Positions 1-11,400 of a stretch of DNA of 64,000 nt are shown one piece after another. How positions within the stretch are numbered: the first letter of the stretch is position 1; each line of letters begins with the position of its first letter. The translations under genes were made by a program, and so were the position numbers. A model generated the notes under the pieces. It saw only the letters and a list, made by a program, of their open reading frames with translations, made no database searches and was not told where the DNA came from. This DNA comes from Pseudisothecium myosuroides (lineage: Eukaryota > Streptophyta > Bryopsida > Hypnales > Lembophyllaceae), in assembly GCA_951799445.1 (NCBI GenBank), contig OX637297.1, positions 1,736,001-1,800,000 on the forward strand. The letters run 5' to 3'.

Positions 1-845
1 TAATGTTGAAAAACCTTGGAGAACTTTGAGAGCAACATTGTAAGACATATGTTACAAATTTAAAAGCTTCCTAAATGATTGATAAAGAATTTTTTTACTA
101 ATAAAAAAACACAATTGTACATGGACAAAAATTTGTTCGATAGAACCCTACATGAAAGATTCCTATCTGCTCCAAATAAAGCAAATTACAAATATAAAGT
201 GCCTTGATTTTGAATATGAAACTTGAGTGTAAATCTATACAAATAATAGAATGCAATTTTTCTACAACAAAACAAAGAATTCCACCATGACAAGTAATAC
301 AAGTGCATATAATCATGGACTTTGAAGTTGCTTGAAATTGCTACTAGGATGAGAATCATAATAGAAGCTATTGTACTCACACTAGCCTTTTTTTTTACTT
401 TTTGAGAAAGTGCCAAGATTGCAATCACTTAAAATTTGGTGAAGCCTTATATTTCTACATTCATCCATCTTTTGGACCAAAAAACACTTTTCAATCATAA
501 CTCATGCATTTTTCATCTCAATTTGGCGACTTCATCCACATTTTTTTTATAAATGGAAAATTTCTAGCAAAAAATAGATATTTTTATCTAGTGAAAAGTA
601 GACATTTAATTTGAAATTGTGCAATCTAATCTCGTGGTGCCAAAAAAAAAGGGTTGGCTCACACACTAGAAAAAAACCTTGTGGCAATCAATACAATCTA
701 GATACTATTTTTTGTTTTTTGTAACAAAAACATCATCTAGATTGTATTAACTGAATAAGATTTTTGGCTAGTAAGAAGAGGATTGTTGATCCTCCTTTGT
801 CAACAAGTGACTGCACAATCGGATGGCTCACTTTTTTTTGTCATA
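1..845. other. AT-rich stretch without a recognisable gene
   Basis: The stretch is very AT-rich with many A and T homopolymer runs. Short open frames occur on both strands but look like low-complexity sequence. I recognise no domain, RNA gene or clear repeat before the terminal inverted repeat that begins at 846. Confidence 0.6.
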
Positions 846-1620
846 GGGTGATTGCAAGAAACACTTCTTCTATTTCTTGTCCCCTTGCCTTCGGACAAAT
901 ATTTTTTTTTGCTCATAACGTTTGTATCGTTTGTCCATTTGGTAGGAAACTTGGAATGAAGATAGATCAGTAGTTGCAGACATTGAATAATTTTAAGAAA
1001 AAATTAAAATTAGTTTACTATTTTTAACCTGCCTCCAATTTGGTGTCTACTTTAGCCATTTTGATGGATTTTAGTCCTATTTGTGACCCAAAAATGCAAA
1101 TTTGAAGCCACAAATTGGTCATATTAGAGGTCTACTAACATTACAAGGAGTGAAGATGATTTTTTTATGAAAATAGCAACATATCGATTGGACACATGGG
1201 GTCAAAGTGACCTTTGTTTGTATAAAGGTACAAAGAGGGAAAAAATTTCCTCAATGAATTTTTTGGTGCAATGCAAGCGCAATCTTCTCTAGCAAAATGG
1301 CTTTTTTTATGGAAATTTTATAAATTTCTTTTGAATTACTAAAAATGAAAAACTTAATAGACTCCTTTTCTGTTGTTTTTTGCTCCCAATGGCTTCTGTA
1401 ATACTCCTTAGTAGTTTGTAGTACTACATAGTATAATATAGTACCGAATCGATGATTTAGATTTAGATGATTTAGATTATCAAGCGCCTTGAATTGACGG
1501 TTTAGATTTGTTGGGACGCTGCTAACACATAGTATTGGCAGTATTGCAAAGTACTGCAAGTCCTATGGCCAAAAAATGCATTTTTGATAGAAAAACGTGA
1601 AGTGTTTCTTGCAACTACCC
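846..1620. mobile_element. TIR element, 775 bp, ends GGGTGATTGCAAGAAAC
   Basis: The left end reads GGGTGATTGCAAGAAACAC and the right end, reverse-complemented, reads GGGTAGTTGCAAGAAACAC. The trinucleotide ATA flanks both sides (843-845 and 1621-1623), consistent with a 3-bp target duplication. No transposase is visible inside, so it is non-autonomous. The same terminal motif bounds the element at 7561-8299, which makes this a family. A 3-bp duplication would suit PIF/Harbinger-like or CACTA-like elements, but the superfamily is not settled from the ends alone. Confidence 0.7.
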
Positions 1621-3364
1621 ATAGTGTTGTTTTTTGAAAATATTGTATATTGCCATATAAGACATAGATGAAATAGATATAGTAAACTCACTTTGTTGGA
1701 TGTAAAAATTTGTATTTATATAGGAAACTTCATTATATTAAAGATTGTGCTTGATTTTCTTAAATCTCATCTTAATTAAATTATAGGAATTGTGGAATTT
1801 TAAAGATTAAATATGAAGTTTGAAAAATAAAAAATATGATTTTGCTTGGAGTTTTTATTAAAGAAAAATATATTATTAGAATAGTGTATTCTAGGTTATT
1901 AAATGTTGTATTCTAGATTATTAAATGTTGTATTCTAGATTATTAAAAGTTGTATTCTAGGTTTAGAGGCCTAGAATCCATTTTTTTGAAATAGAATTGT
2001 TTGTAGAAGTGTGTTCATAGACTTTTAAAGGGGTTGATTTGAGTGTTTTTTTTTTCTAAAAGTCCATATAAAGGTAAAAAAAGGTGTTCATCCAAATTTT
2101 TTTTTGGAAAATTCACTCGATAAAGAAATCTTCAAGTAGAAGTAATGTTGAAAATACAAACAGCAAAGTTTTTAAAGAATTTGGTCACTGCGGGTGTGAC
2201 GGATATTCAAAGACCTTCTAGATACCTTGATAGTATTCCCATATCCTTTAGAAGTTTCAGTAGCCTTCCAAAACCTTTAGTAGCCTTCCAAACTAAATTC
2301 TATAGAAGCTTTTAGGTTTCTTATAAATTTGAAGTTTTTAGGGGCCTCAATACTTAATATAAATAGGAGGCAAAACAAGGAATTCCTTAGTCTTTCCAAC
2401 ATCAGTTGTACAACAATATTCAAATGTTGATTTATCTTGTATTTTGTTCATCTACCAATTTAGTGCAATATACTTCTATAAGAGCTATTCTTGTATACTA
2501 TTATACTTCATGTTGTCTAGATCACATGTCCCTAACAGTTTGGTAGGACTACCATTGATGATATTAGAGCTTCATTTTGCTTGATTGAGAGTGGATTATT
2601 TCCCTTTTTGAAAGCATTAACCCCTAAAAGATAATCATCCGTAGAACAGACAATTGAAAACCTGTATAGGTTTACAAAATTTAGACACAATGTGTGAATA
2701 TGTATCCAATTTATAAAAACCTAATTTTTTTCCCCAATTGAGTGCCCGATTCAAAAGTTATGTTACCCTAAACTTTTTTGGCAGCTAGGCAATTTAGGAA
2801 TATTTTGGAAATTTTTTGCAAAAAAGCTCATCAACTTCTAAAATTTGGCATGTATGTAACTTACATGATACAAGATGCGAATGTAAGACAATAAGCATGC
2901 ATAGTGTAAAAATCTCACTTTAGGAGGAGTTAAAGTCTATTGGCCCTATTGGGCAAGGTCAAAAAAAAATTCTTCTAACTTCAAACGTTATAATCTTTCA
3001 ATCCGTTCAATCAAAGTTTCTAAAATAAATTCTATGCATTTCTATAGTAGTCTAGTACAAATTTGTATGGGTGAATATTGAAATAAAACTTTTTTTTCTC
3101 ATTGCTCTAGAAAGTGGTAGTTTTTCACAATTTTCGTTTGAAATATGCCTTTGGGCTTTAGGAATTAAAGCATTTTAGAGGTTGTGGATTACCCTCCTCT
3201 AAACTAGTATTATTTCATGTTAAAAATCTTTTCTTGATTGAAAGCATAATATTCTTTTTTTTTGGAAAAAAATTTAGTATTTTAAAGATTGTACATTGTC
3301 TACCCTTTAAATTAAGTTTATTTTTATAAAAATTTCTTTGAGCTTCTCTTCAAAGTGAATTCAA
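1621..3364. other. Non-coding AT-rich stretch
   Basis: No coding region is recognised. It holds the short tandem repeat at 1884-1965. A TTAACCCCTAAAAG site at 2617-2630 resembles the end of the piggyBac element found at 31.4 kb. Confidence 0.5.
1884..1965. repeat. Tandem repeat, unit about 22 bp, about 4 copies
   Basis: Copies begin near 1884, 1905, 1927 and 1949. The unit is close to GTTGTATTCTAGATTATTAA. Confidence 0.85.
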
Positions 3365-4286
3365 GATGTCAAGAGAGGTAGATATCAATATAATCAATTT
3401 GCCCAAATCAAAGCTGAATGTTGTTTTAGAAATTATTGAAGTGTTGAAGTGTCAATGAGGACCAACTAGATCAAATAATTTGTTACTATACTTTACAACA
3501 ATCGTGGGATAGGAACTTTTCAATCTATGCTGAGTACCACCCTCAAAGATTTTTCTTCTAGAAACTCAACAATGTTCCTAATTCAAGGAGAAAATCCATC
3601 AGCTCATCATTTGAATGTGTCAAAGTTCAAAGAACTTAGGATTGGCCTTCTCCAAAAGCCAATATTTTCAAAGACTTGTCAATCAAATCCAGATTATTAC
3701 GCTTTGTCTGAAACCTCAACACTATCTAACCAATAAGTTGCAAGTGGGTCTAGTTGGAACTTTGCTTACAAGGCAAGCTTTATCTTGGTGTGCTCCTCTA
3801 TTTGAAAAGAAATCACTAATTTTGAACAATTTTTGACTTGTTCTTAATAACATTTGCAAAGGCTTTTGGAGAGCATAACAAAGTCCGCGAGACAACAACC
3901 AATATCTGTTCTATATGTAAAGCTTTTGTTTAACATCTACATTTGCGTTAGAATTCTGGCAATTGCCTTGTAATATCAATTGGGACAAAGAAGCATTTAC
4001 AAGTCAATTTCAATAGGGTCTACAAAATGAGGTGAAGGACCTATTATTATCTTTGTCCTTATCTTTTTCTGACCCTCAAAAATTGAATGAGGCAATAAAT
4101 CAAGCAATGAAGTGTGATAATCAGTTGTTTCAATGACGACAAGACCAGCAAACTTAGAATATCCTCAAACAATATGTTTCTCTTGCACATTCAGCTGCTT
4201 TTATAAATGTCAAGTAATCAACTACGGGAATAGAAGGCATGCAAATCGATGTAGCTCAATTTGCACCTATTATTACTCAAAAAAAT

Positions 4287-4365
4287 GAATGTCGACGTGA
4301 TAAAGAATTATATTTGTATTATGAAAGAGCTAGCCATCAAGCTAAAAATTGTCACAAAAATAGCA
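4287..4365 (+). pseudogene. gag zinc-knuckle remnant
   Basis: The frame reads ELYLYYERASHQAKNCHKN, which aligns by eye with a gypsy CCHC knuckle of the form CxxCxxxGHxxxxC. The first two cysteines are replaced by tyrosines and the glycine by serine. The spacing before the conserved H and C is kept. It lies just ahead of the protease region. Confidence 0.65.
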
Positions 4366-4527
4366 AGCATATCATACATTCAAGACAAGAAACACACTTG
4401 AGCTAAGTAATACACTTGAAAAATGACAATGCCCAACCCCAATAGAAATTGTGTTGCTAGACTTTCTCTTTGACAACTTAAATGAGGCCCTATCTTTTCA
4501 ACGCAACCTTCTCAATGTTTTACAATT

Positions 4528-4935
4528 TTGCTTGATCTTGGACCAAAAAAGCTCAATAAAATTGCTTCACTAGATTTTGAATCCTTTGCATATTTTTTGG
4601 ATAAAAAGCTTGTAAAACTTCATAAAATTTGTACCAACCAAAAATTACACCTTATTGGAGATGTTACTCACAAAATTATGCCAATAAAAGTCTTGTTTGA
4701 TAGTCATAGAAGTTTTGTAGTATTCAATATTATTAAAACCTGGTTCAATCTTATTATTTTGGACCTTTTTTGGCTTGAAAAATACAACTTGTTAATAGAT
4801 TGGAAATCATGGAAATTATCATTTCTAACAAAACTTATTGTGATAGAACCTACTAAAAAACCTCCAACCATCAAGCCTTTATTTAATGGAGCTAGAGTTT
4901 TTATGAGAGTTGCTAAAAAAATACTTCTTCTGTAG
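4528..4935 (+). pseudogene. gypsy retropepsin-like region
   Basis: This 135-codon open frame contains DKKLVKLHKI and GDVTHKIMPIKVLF, then a segment reading LIILDLFWLEKYNLLIDW. That last segment matches the typical PIILGxxWLxxxNPxIDW block that follows the protease fold in Ty3/gypsy polyproteins. The catalytic DSGA motif lies where DFESFAYF now stands and is not intact. It sits between the zinc-knuckle remnant and the RT start, as expected for the family. Confidence 0.7.
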
Positions 4936-5310
4936 TTTATTCACCTCCAATGCATGAACAAGTTACTACTTCAACAAACATTTTGGAGCAATACAAAGAA
5001 TTCTAAGATGTATTCAAAGAGAGGAAAGATGGCATTATACTAAAATATTGTCTTAACAGTTGTGCCATTGATCTTTAAGATGGGATCCAACTAGTATTTG
5101 GTTCATTTACAATCTATTGCAAAAGGAATTTTTTGCGTTGAAAAGATTATATTGAAGAAAAATTTGCCAAGAACTTTATTTAACATTCCAAGTTCCACAT
5201 AGGAGCACCAATCCTCTTTATAAAGAAAAAAGATAGCTCCTTAAAAATGTATGTTGATTATTGTGAGCGTTGTATCTCCATCTTTGAGATAGAATTTGGA
5301 CATTTTTAGT
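4936..5310 (+). pseudogene. gypsy reverse transcriptase, 5' portion only
   Basis: The conceptual translation with stops includes LEQYKEF, CAIDL, KDYIEEKFAKNFI, APILFIKKKDSSLKMYVDY. These match the fingers and palm start of Ty3/gypsy RT (usually APILFVKKKDGSLRxCVDYR). In-frame stops interrupt it several times. The conserved YxDD block is absent because the copy ends before it. Confidence 0.75.
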
Positions 5311-5357
5311 AAGAATTATGAGTAGATGAAGTTCTATCTTTAACCCCTAAAGGCAAC

Positions 5358-5599
5358 GGTGCTAGTATGTGAGCCCAAGAATGCGAGCTTGTGAGCATTG
5401 AGCCTACAATATAGGTACCTATAATATAGATACCACACACTATAGAAGGTGCATGTATCATAAACACCTATAATATAGGTATTTGTAACATATATACCTT
5501 ATAATCATAGACGGTTTCTACAATATATACACCTATAACATAGGTATGCAATATTTTAGGCTCATGAGCTCACACTTCTATGCTCACATAATAGCAACC
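5358..5599. mobile_element. Palindromic MITE-like element with AT-rich core
   Basis: The arms are inverted copies: the left begins GGTGCTAGTATGTGAGC and the right, reverse-complemented, begins GGTTGCTATTATGTGAGC. The arms extend for about 45 bp. Between them the short palindrome ACCTATAATATAGGT recurs several times. No coding capacity and no convincing target duplication was found. Confidence 0.55.
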
Positions 5600-6573
5600 C
5601 TCCCCCTCAAGGACCACTATGTTTACAAGCTCAAATGACTTGAAATCAACTTCTTTCAATAAAATGATTAGTAGATCAAATTTTTGGAAACTTTTTAATA
5701 ATTTAACTCTAAGATCTTATTTATTACTCATTTATATACATCACTTTAAAGTTTCAATCTTGGCAAGAGCATACTTCATAAGATTATAACACTCAAAGTT
5801 AGAGTCAAAACTTTTTTTGAGACTTGCTTTGAGGTGTCAACATTTCTTTTGGTCGTCCAAAATGATATCTTCCACTCTATAGACGTCTTTAGCAATTTGA
5901 CTTTTTTATAGAGCTTGAAGTTGGCTATATGCTTGACAATTTCAAGATCATTAAATACTTAAAATATAATGGAAAAAATAGGAATGGGAATTGCTTTGAT
6001 GAAACACACTTTACACTAAAAAAACTTCATAGAGGAGATTTGGATAGTAATAAATTCAATTATAAAATTTGTACGGTGTAAACCTAGAACATCATGTACA
6101 TTATTTGTGGAAAAAAAATTAAAATTAAAAAAATATAAAATGGAAGTTATTATATAGTCAAGCAGATTTGACCACAAATGTCTTGGGCACCCAACAAAGG
6201 ATGGATCCTTAGACTCACCCGGCCTCATTGTGGATGCTTGTAGATGAGTTTAAGGCAGAGCCTCATCATCTATTCACTTAAGTAAAAGGGAATGGGGCCT
6301 TAAATGACAAGTAATTGACAAAAAACTTAGGAGGTCCACTTAGCGCATTTTAGAAACTACGTGCGGGATAAAATAGGTAGGGTTTATTCATTCAAACTAA
6401 AATTTATAAAGCACTTACAAATACATTAGGGAGCATTGAAAGTAGCCAAATCCATTATAATTAATTTAGGTAGGCTACAAATTTGGGCCATTATGAATTT
6501 GTACATATAATTAAGGGTCTAAAGAATTAGATCTTATCTTCTGTATTTACTACAACACATTCTGTACAGTTGC
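5600..6573. other. Gene-free stretch upstream of a candidate promoter
   Basis: No coding region is recognised. The sequence becomes less AT-rich toward 6.5 kb and leads into a TATA box. Confidence 0.5.
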
Positions 6574-6585
6574 TTTATAAATAGA
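6574..6585 (+). promoter_or_regulatory. Candidate TATA box (TTTATAAATAGA)
   Basis: TTTATAAATAGA is a canonical plant TATA box. It is followed by a moderately GC-rich leader and a possible splice donor (ATAG|GTAACA near 6890). The ATG of the split gene lies at 7275, so a leader intron is plausible. Confidence 0.45.
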
Positions 6586-7274
6586 TGGATGGAAAACCAA
6601 GCCAACCGCAAGGTTTTGTTGGATGAAATCCTAGCCAAATCAACCGTGAGCTAGGGCTCTCTGTCCGCCCGTTTTGCTGATTGCCATTGCGTGTTGGTTA
6701 CAATGGTTTAGGGTTCTCATTTTCACAATCTAAAGCTTTAGGACATGGTTTAGGATGGGGCCATTTTGTTTTCTATAGTGTTGGTGAGTCAATTTGCTAT
6801 TAGGTTTTGTGGAATCACTTTCTACCCCAACGCATAGGTTACAACACACTTCAAATAGCACCAAAGTACTTCGGCGCCTTCCCGAAATAGGTAACATATT
6901 TTCTTGATTTCATTTGCATTTTTGCTATGTATATTCATTTCTATTGATAATTCCTACTTCAATCAAGCCATAGGGTTACTCACAACTCTCTACTAGGCCT
7001 TGAAGTTGTTTAGGGTTCAAATAAAGTTTTAGTTTTTTTCCAGACTTTGGAGGTTATGGTTGCGGAGTGGAGATCACGGTGTATTTGGCAATTCGCAGAG
7101 GCTAGTGGAGGCCAAAAACTTTGTGAGTCACTAGTGCTTCCTGGATATTCAGTATTCATATCATTTTGTGGTTTTTTTAATTTGTCATTTTAGAGACAAG
7201 TGCCCCGAATTAGCTATGCCACTCCACTTGACTCGAAGTGATTCTTGTGAAATTTTTTTTCACAAATTGGTGGC

Positions 7275-8568
7275 ATGAACGGCCTTGAGCGTGCATACAA
7301 CTTCCATAAATTGGTGAGCACTGTAAATACACTAAATCACATCTCAGCTGATGAATATAGAAAGAATGGTTTGGCGTTCAAAAAACAACACAATAAGATG
7401 GAGACAGTGTGGGAATTGCTTCATCCACTTCAAGTAAGGGATGACTGGTGCAATTTGGGAGACTACAACAACATATCTTCAAATGCAAAGGTCATAGGGG
7501 CGTTGCAGGAGGGTTTGAAAGATGCCCAAAGTATGTTGCGATCTCTGAATATTACGCCAAGGGGTGATTGCAAGAAATCCTAGTACTATTTTGCATCACA
7601 CTTGAAGTGATCGAGTTGTCATGTGCTATAACTTTTGAAGCATGAACTCAATAAACTTGAAATTTTTATTGGAGATGGATAACTTAATAGTATTCAAATC
7701 CCTTATTCTTCAAAAAAATTGAAAAATCATTTTATATTTAAATTTAAATTTAGCTAATTTGTCATACTTTGCGATTTAGGGTTTTTTAGTACTGGGGTGT
7801 ACCCAAAATTAATGATCTAAAGCTAAAAATTTTGTGGTCTATTTTCATAGTAGAAAGTCATGTTTCTACCAAAGGAAATTTAAAAATAGTTTATTTTATG
7901 TCCTCCACATGCATACAAACAGGGCTCCCTTGCGCTCTCATTTCTAAACATTGAAGACTGATGGTTTTGAGATCATTCTTTCAGTGAAATCTCTTCATCA
8001 AAAAGTTCTCCCAAATGTCCAATTTTTAGTTTTCATAAGAACTGTTTTTCTTATTTTTTACAAATTAAAATGTGACTACCTATTTTTTTGAGATTTTGCT
8101 AGTTCATGAGACTTTTCTAGTTCTCCTACTTGAAGATTTTTTTATGCTTTTCCTTCTTAGGATACCTTCTTCTTAAAGGTGTATACATTAAAAAAAAATT
8201 CACATTAATTTTTTTTTTAATTATACAATACTTCCAAAAGAAAACATGAGTACTATGGTAAACGCTTCAAAAATTGGCCGATTGTTCTTGCAATCACCCC
8301 AAGTCAGCAATTCCAACCCTAGAAAAAGGTTTGGTACCAAAAGCCATGTGTAGTGGAGAGAGCAAATCCAAGAAGCTTTGCTTACAAACCAAGTGCCAGA
8401 CCGATGTTAGGGGAGGACAGAGACTTGGAGGTGCTATGAGATCGTTTACAAGTGCAAACTGCAGCCTTGTTTGGGACAAGGGATGGACTAGCCATGAGAG
8501 ACTCCATTGAAGATGACATCGTTGACAATGGGATAAAGCATGCCGCTATATTGGAGGAAGAGCCCTAA
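7275..8568 (+). pseudogene. Unrecognised protein gene split by a TIR element
   Basis: An open frame starts at ATG 7275 and runs without break into the TIR element at 7561. Directly after the element (TSD CAA) the same reading continues, through LEVL and MRDSIEDDIVDNGIKHAA, to TAA at 8566-8568. The combined product would be about 190 residues, rich in charged residues, with a likely helical first half. I do not recognise the family. The downstream part has two premature stops, TAG at 8320 and TGA at 8437, each one C-to-T change away from CAG and CGA. Continuity of the frame across the insertion is the main support that this was a real exon. A TATA box lies 0.7 kb upstream and a second element (8588-9149) lies 20 bp past the stop. 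Confidence 0.6.
7561..8299. mobile_element. TIR element, 739 bp, inserted in a coding exon
   Basis: The left end GGGGTGATTGCAAGAA is repeated inverted at the right end (TTCTTGCAATCACCCC). CAA flanks both sides (7558-7560 and 8300-8302). The ends match the element at 846-1620. No transposase is visible. It separates the two halves of the gene at 7275-8568. Confidence 0.7.
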
Positions 8569-8587
8569 GATGCAATAACAGATGTAT

Positions 8588-9149
8588 CTCGAGGAGTCAT
8601 TTAGAGTGTCTATTAGAAACCATGTGCAAACAAAACTTTGGCCCCCTATATATATCATAAAATTTAAATAAAACAAAATAAAACAAATATGAATAGATTT
8701 TACTACTTTGAAAGTTTATGTTTTGAATTATCGATATTTATATTCATTAATAATAATTAGTTATAAATTTTTGAAGTAAAAAGATACACTGTAGAACTGA
8801 AAAATAATTTTCACATTCCTATATTATATAAAAAAAGATTGTCTAAAAAATGAACAAATTTTTTTTTTAAATAACTCTCTATTGAAAGCTCATTTAGAGT
8901 TGAATATTGATGCAATGGTCATCTAAATGTGTTCTCTATAAATATTTGAGTTGAAAAACATGCCATTTTAGTTCATTTTCAACTTCTTTTATAAATCATT
9001 CCATATTTTATTTGAGTTGAAAATTTCGGCATTAGAAACCTATAGTCATTATTAAACAATACTCAAAATTTTAGGTTGAAATTATAGTTTATTAGAAACC
9101 ACTTGTTTGCACGTGGTTTGTTGTAGTAGAACTAAGTGCACCCCCCGAG
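8588..9149 (+). mobile_element. 562-bp TIR element (copy 1; copy 2 at 58343-58906)
   Basis: The ends are CTCGAGGAGTCATTTAG and, inverted, CTCGGGGGGTGCACTTAG, with imperfect terminal repeats of about 45 bp. The interior is AT-rich, non-coding and collinear with the reverse complement of 58343-58906. The flanks, AGATGTAT and GAATATAT, differ only by transitions and could be a decayed 8-bp target duplication, as the perfect 8-bp duplication of copy 2 would suggest. Confidence 0.8.
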
Positions 9150-9192
9150 GAATATATTAAATTGTTGTGAGATGCAGGTGCCAATGACCTAG

Positions 9193-9866
9193 ACTGATGA
9201 GAAAATTCAAGCGATTGTAGAAGTTGATGGTCATTGCATCTACAAATCAACGCTTGTGTTATAGCTGAATGTTAACAATTTCCTATCTAAAGATAGGCTT
9301 CCACAAATTAAGCATAGTATTGAATTCAACAACCATGACAATTGTGTCCAAGTTGGTTTGTCATCTAGAACAGGCTTGTTATGTGTTGGATCAAATTGTG
9401 GCGTGCATTTTGTTCAAAGGAGCACCACTAGATTGTCTTTGACTATTAGATCTGCTGCAAAGCGCAAAAGGGGACGTCCATCCAATGCTTTAACAACTAG
9501 AACCGCCACTAACATTCTAAATGTTGTAGACAAGGGTGCATGGTGGGTAGGTAGGGATCAGGCCATAAGACAATGCAATGAAAGGCAATTTGGTTATTGC
9601 GCCAGCTAATTGACCTTCTCTTGCAAATGGAAGAAAATAGGAAGCGTAATCTTCATACCCCCCACATTGAAGTTATGTTGCAATATTATCGAAAACACCT
9701 TAGTCGAGACAAATTTAAGTATGACCACACTGATACCCAATGTACTGATGTAGACTACATAATTTATACTGTAACCATGACTTACAACTCTGTTTATGAA
9801 GTATACTCTCTAGATAGAAATGACGTAGAGCAATTGATTAAGTTTGTGACCCACAAAAACAATTGA
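9193..9866 (+). pseudogene. Transposon-type ORF relic with AT-hook-like motif
   Basis: Two frames join near 9600 through a frameshift. The first contains VEVDGHCIYKSTLV, FLSKDRLPQIKHS, an AT-hook-like KRKRGRPSN and a WWVGR motif. The second contains HIEVMLQYYRKHL, KFKYDHTDTQ and VTMTYNSVYEVYSLD, ending at TGA 9864. The pattern resembles the C-terminal part of transposase-like ORFs in non-flowering plants, but I cannot name the superfamily. A TAG at 9262-9264 stands where a Gln is expected. It may be related to the larger relic at 48.2-51.6 kb, but I see no direct alignment. Confidence 0.5.
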
Positions 9867-11400
9867 AAGGAAAATTAAACCTGTAAATCCAAAGTCAACT
9901 ATGACTTTGGAGTCCCTTAAACTCAGAAGTGGTAGGTTGGGAGTCAACTATGTTGAATGTGAGGACTATCCTAAACTTACTGTACTAATCGTGAATCTGG
10001 TGCCCTCCAAGATTCCTTTAGCAAGTTCTTAGGGTAAATTGCAATAGTGCTTCCCTTTGTAATTTTTTTTGTGTTTGATAATTGTATTTTTGTTCTTAAT
10101 GTGGTTTCAAGGTGGTAGTGGCAAAAACTACTATGTTTTCTTTAGTTTTGCTAAAAATTTGCATTTTCTTCTGCGTTTGCACTTTTGTTCTTCATTTGAT
10201 TTTTTTTAAACTCAAAATTCCATTTTTATATGAAGTTGTAGTCTTCATAAAGTGAACTCTCTTCAATTTATTTCTATTCCTTCAAATTATTACTAGCTCT
10301 TTTCATTCAATGTACTAAATCACTGTCATAAATTATTTTTTTATTTTTTTATTTTTTTCAATCTTTCTTTCTATATATTAAAATAATGAACCCTGTATTT
10401 GATATTCTTGATATTTTACAGTGTATAACAGTTGGTACCATGAATTTGTAATCTTACAAAGACTACACAAAATCATCATTGATTTCTTCTAATTTTTTTG
10501 AAATATCCTCATTTGAAATATTACTAAATTTATATTAATTAATTAATGGATTTTACTTTAGAGTGTAAGTTATAATTCTATTGGTTTATCTAAGTCAAGC
10601 TTGAAAAAATAAAATAATTAATGTCAATGAAAAAACCATTTTAAATAAGAAAATTTGAATTAAACTTCCATCAAATACTATACTAGTACTATGCCCTGTA
10701 GGTGGGATTTCTCCAAGTCTATTACAAAGCCAAAGTTATTATACCAGCACTACACAATGTAGGTGGGATTGTGCTCTAGCCAAGGCCATTTCACATTTCC
10801 TCAAGGGAGAAGCTCTTTATATACTCATGGGATGGTAGGAGGTAGAACAACCCATGTGAGATATGTAAATTAGAGTTCATAGGTGTTCAACCGCTCATAG
10901 TTAAGTCAAATTAAATTAAAAATTGTGTTTAAAGTAGAATTTCGAACCTCATTTAGGCATAGTAGAATAATTTTTTCTTAAACCTTTGAACTAAGAAAAT
11001 TTAGTGAATCAAGTCAAATTTCGTTTCTAAAAATCCATTTGGGATTTTGAGCCTCTAATCAAAAGTTATGGGCAAAATTCAGAGAGGGATTGGAAGTAAT
11101 TTTTTTTAATGATGCATAAAAATGAATTTAACTCCGTGCTTGTTTTGTTTGTACTTTTTTTTCAAATATTTTTTTTTTTCACCTTGCTTTTCATTCAATG
11201 TATTTCCTTATAAATAATATAGCCTACAAAAATTTGCATTGATATAGGGATTATAAGTAATGAGAGAGTGCCATGATACAAGCCATTTTTCCAAATTAAA
11301 TAATTATAGGGATCCTATTATTTCTACCTTGGAGGGAAATAGCCCCCTAAAAAATACCCCATTGTCGCACGTGGTGCACAAAATCTACATAAAGTGCACC
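9867..11400. other. AT-rich non-coding stretch
   Basis: No gene is recognised. A short near-duplicate containing TGTAGGTGGGATT occurs twice, near 10698 and 10758. The sequence is otherwise T-rich and low in complexity. Confidence 0.5.

Larger units (their letters stand above)
3365..5310 (+). mobile_element. Decayed Ty3/gypsy retrotransposon fragment (gag-PR-5' RT)
   Basis: On the plus strand, in changing frames and with many stops, the order is a gag-like region, a zinc-knuckle remnant, a retropepsin-like region and the start of a reverse transcriptase. This is the Ty3/gypsy order. The rest of RT, RNase H, integrase and both LTRs are not recognisable, so the copy is truncated at about 5.3 kb. 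Frame changes are scattered across the whole fragment, which suggests it is old. Confidence 0.8.

Noticed and set aside
8294..8479. Minus-strand ORF across the second half of the 7275-8568 gene.
   Set aside because: The plus-strand frame is the one that continues across the TIR element, so this is its shadow.
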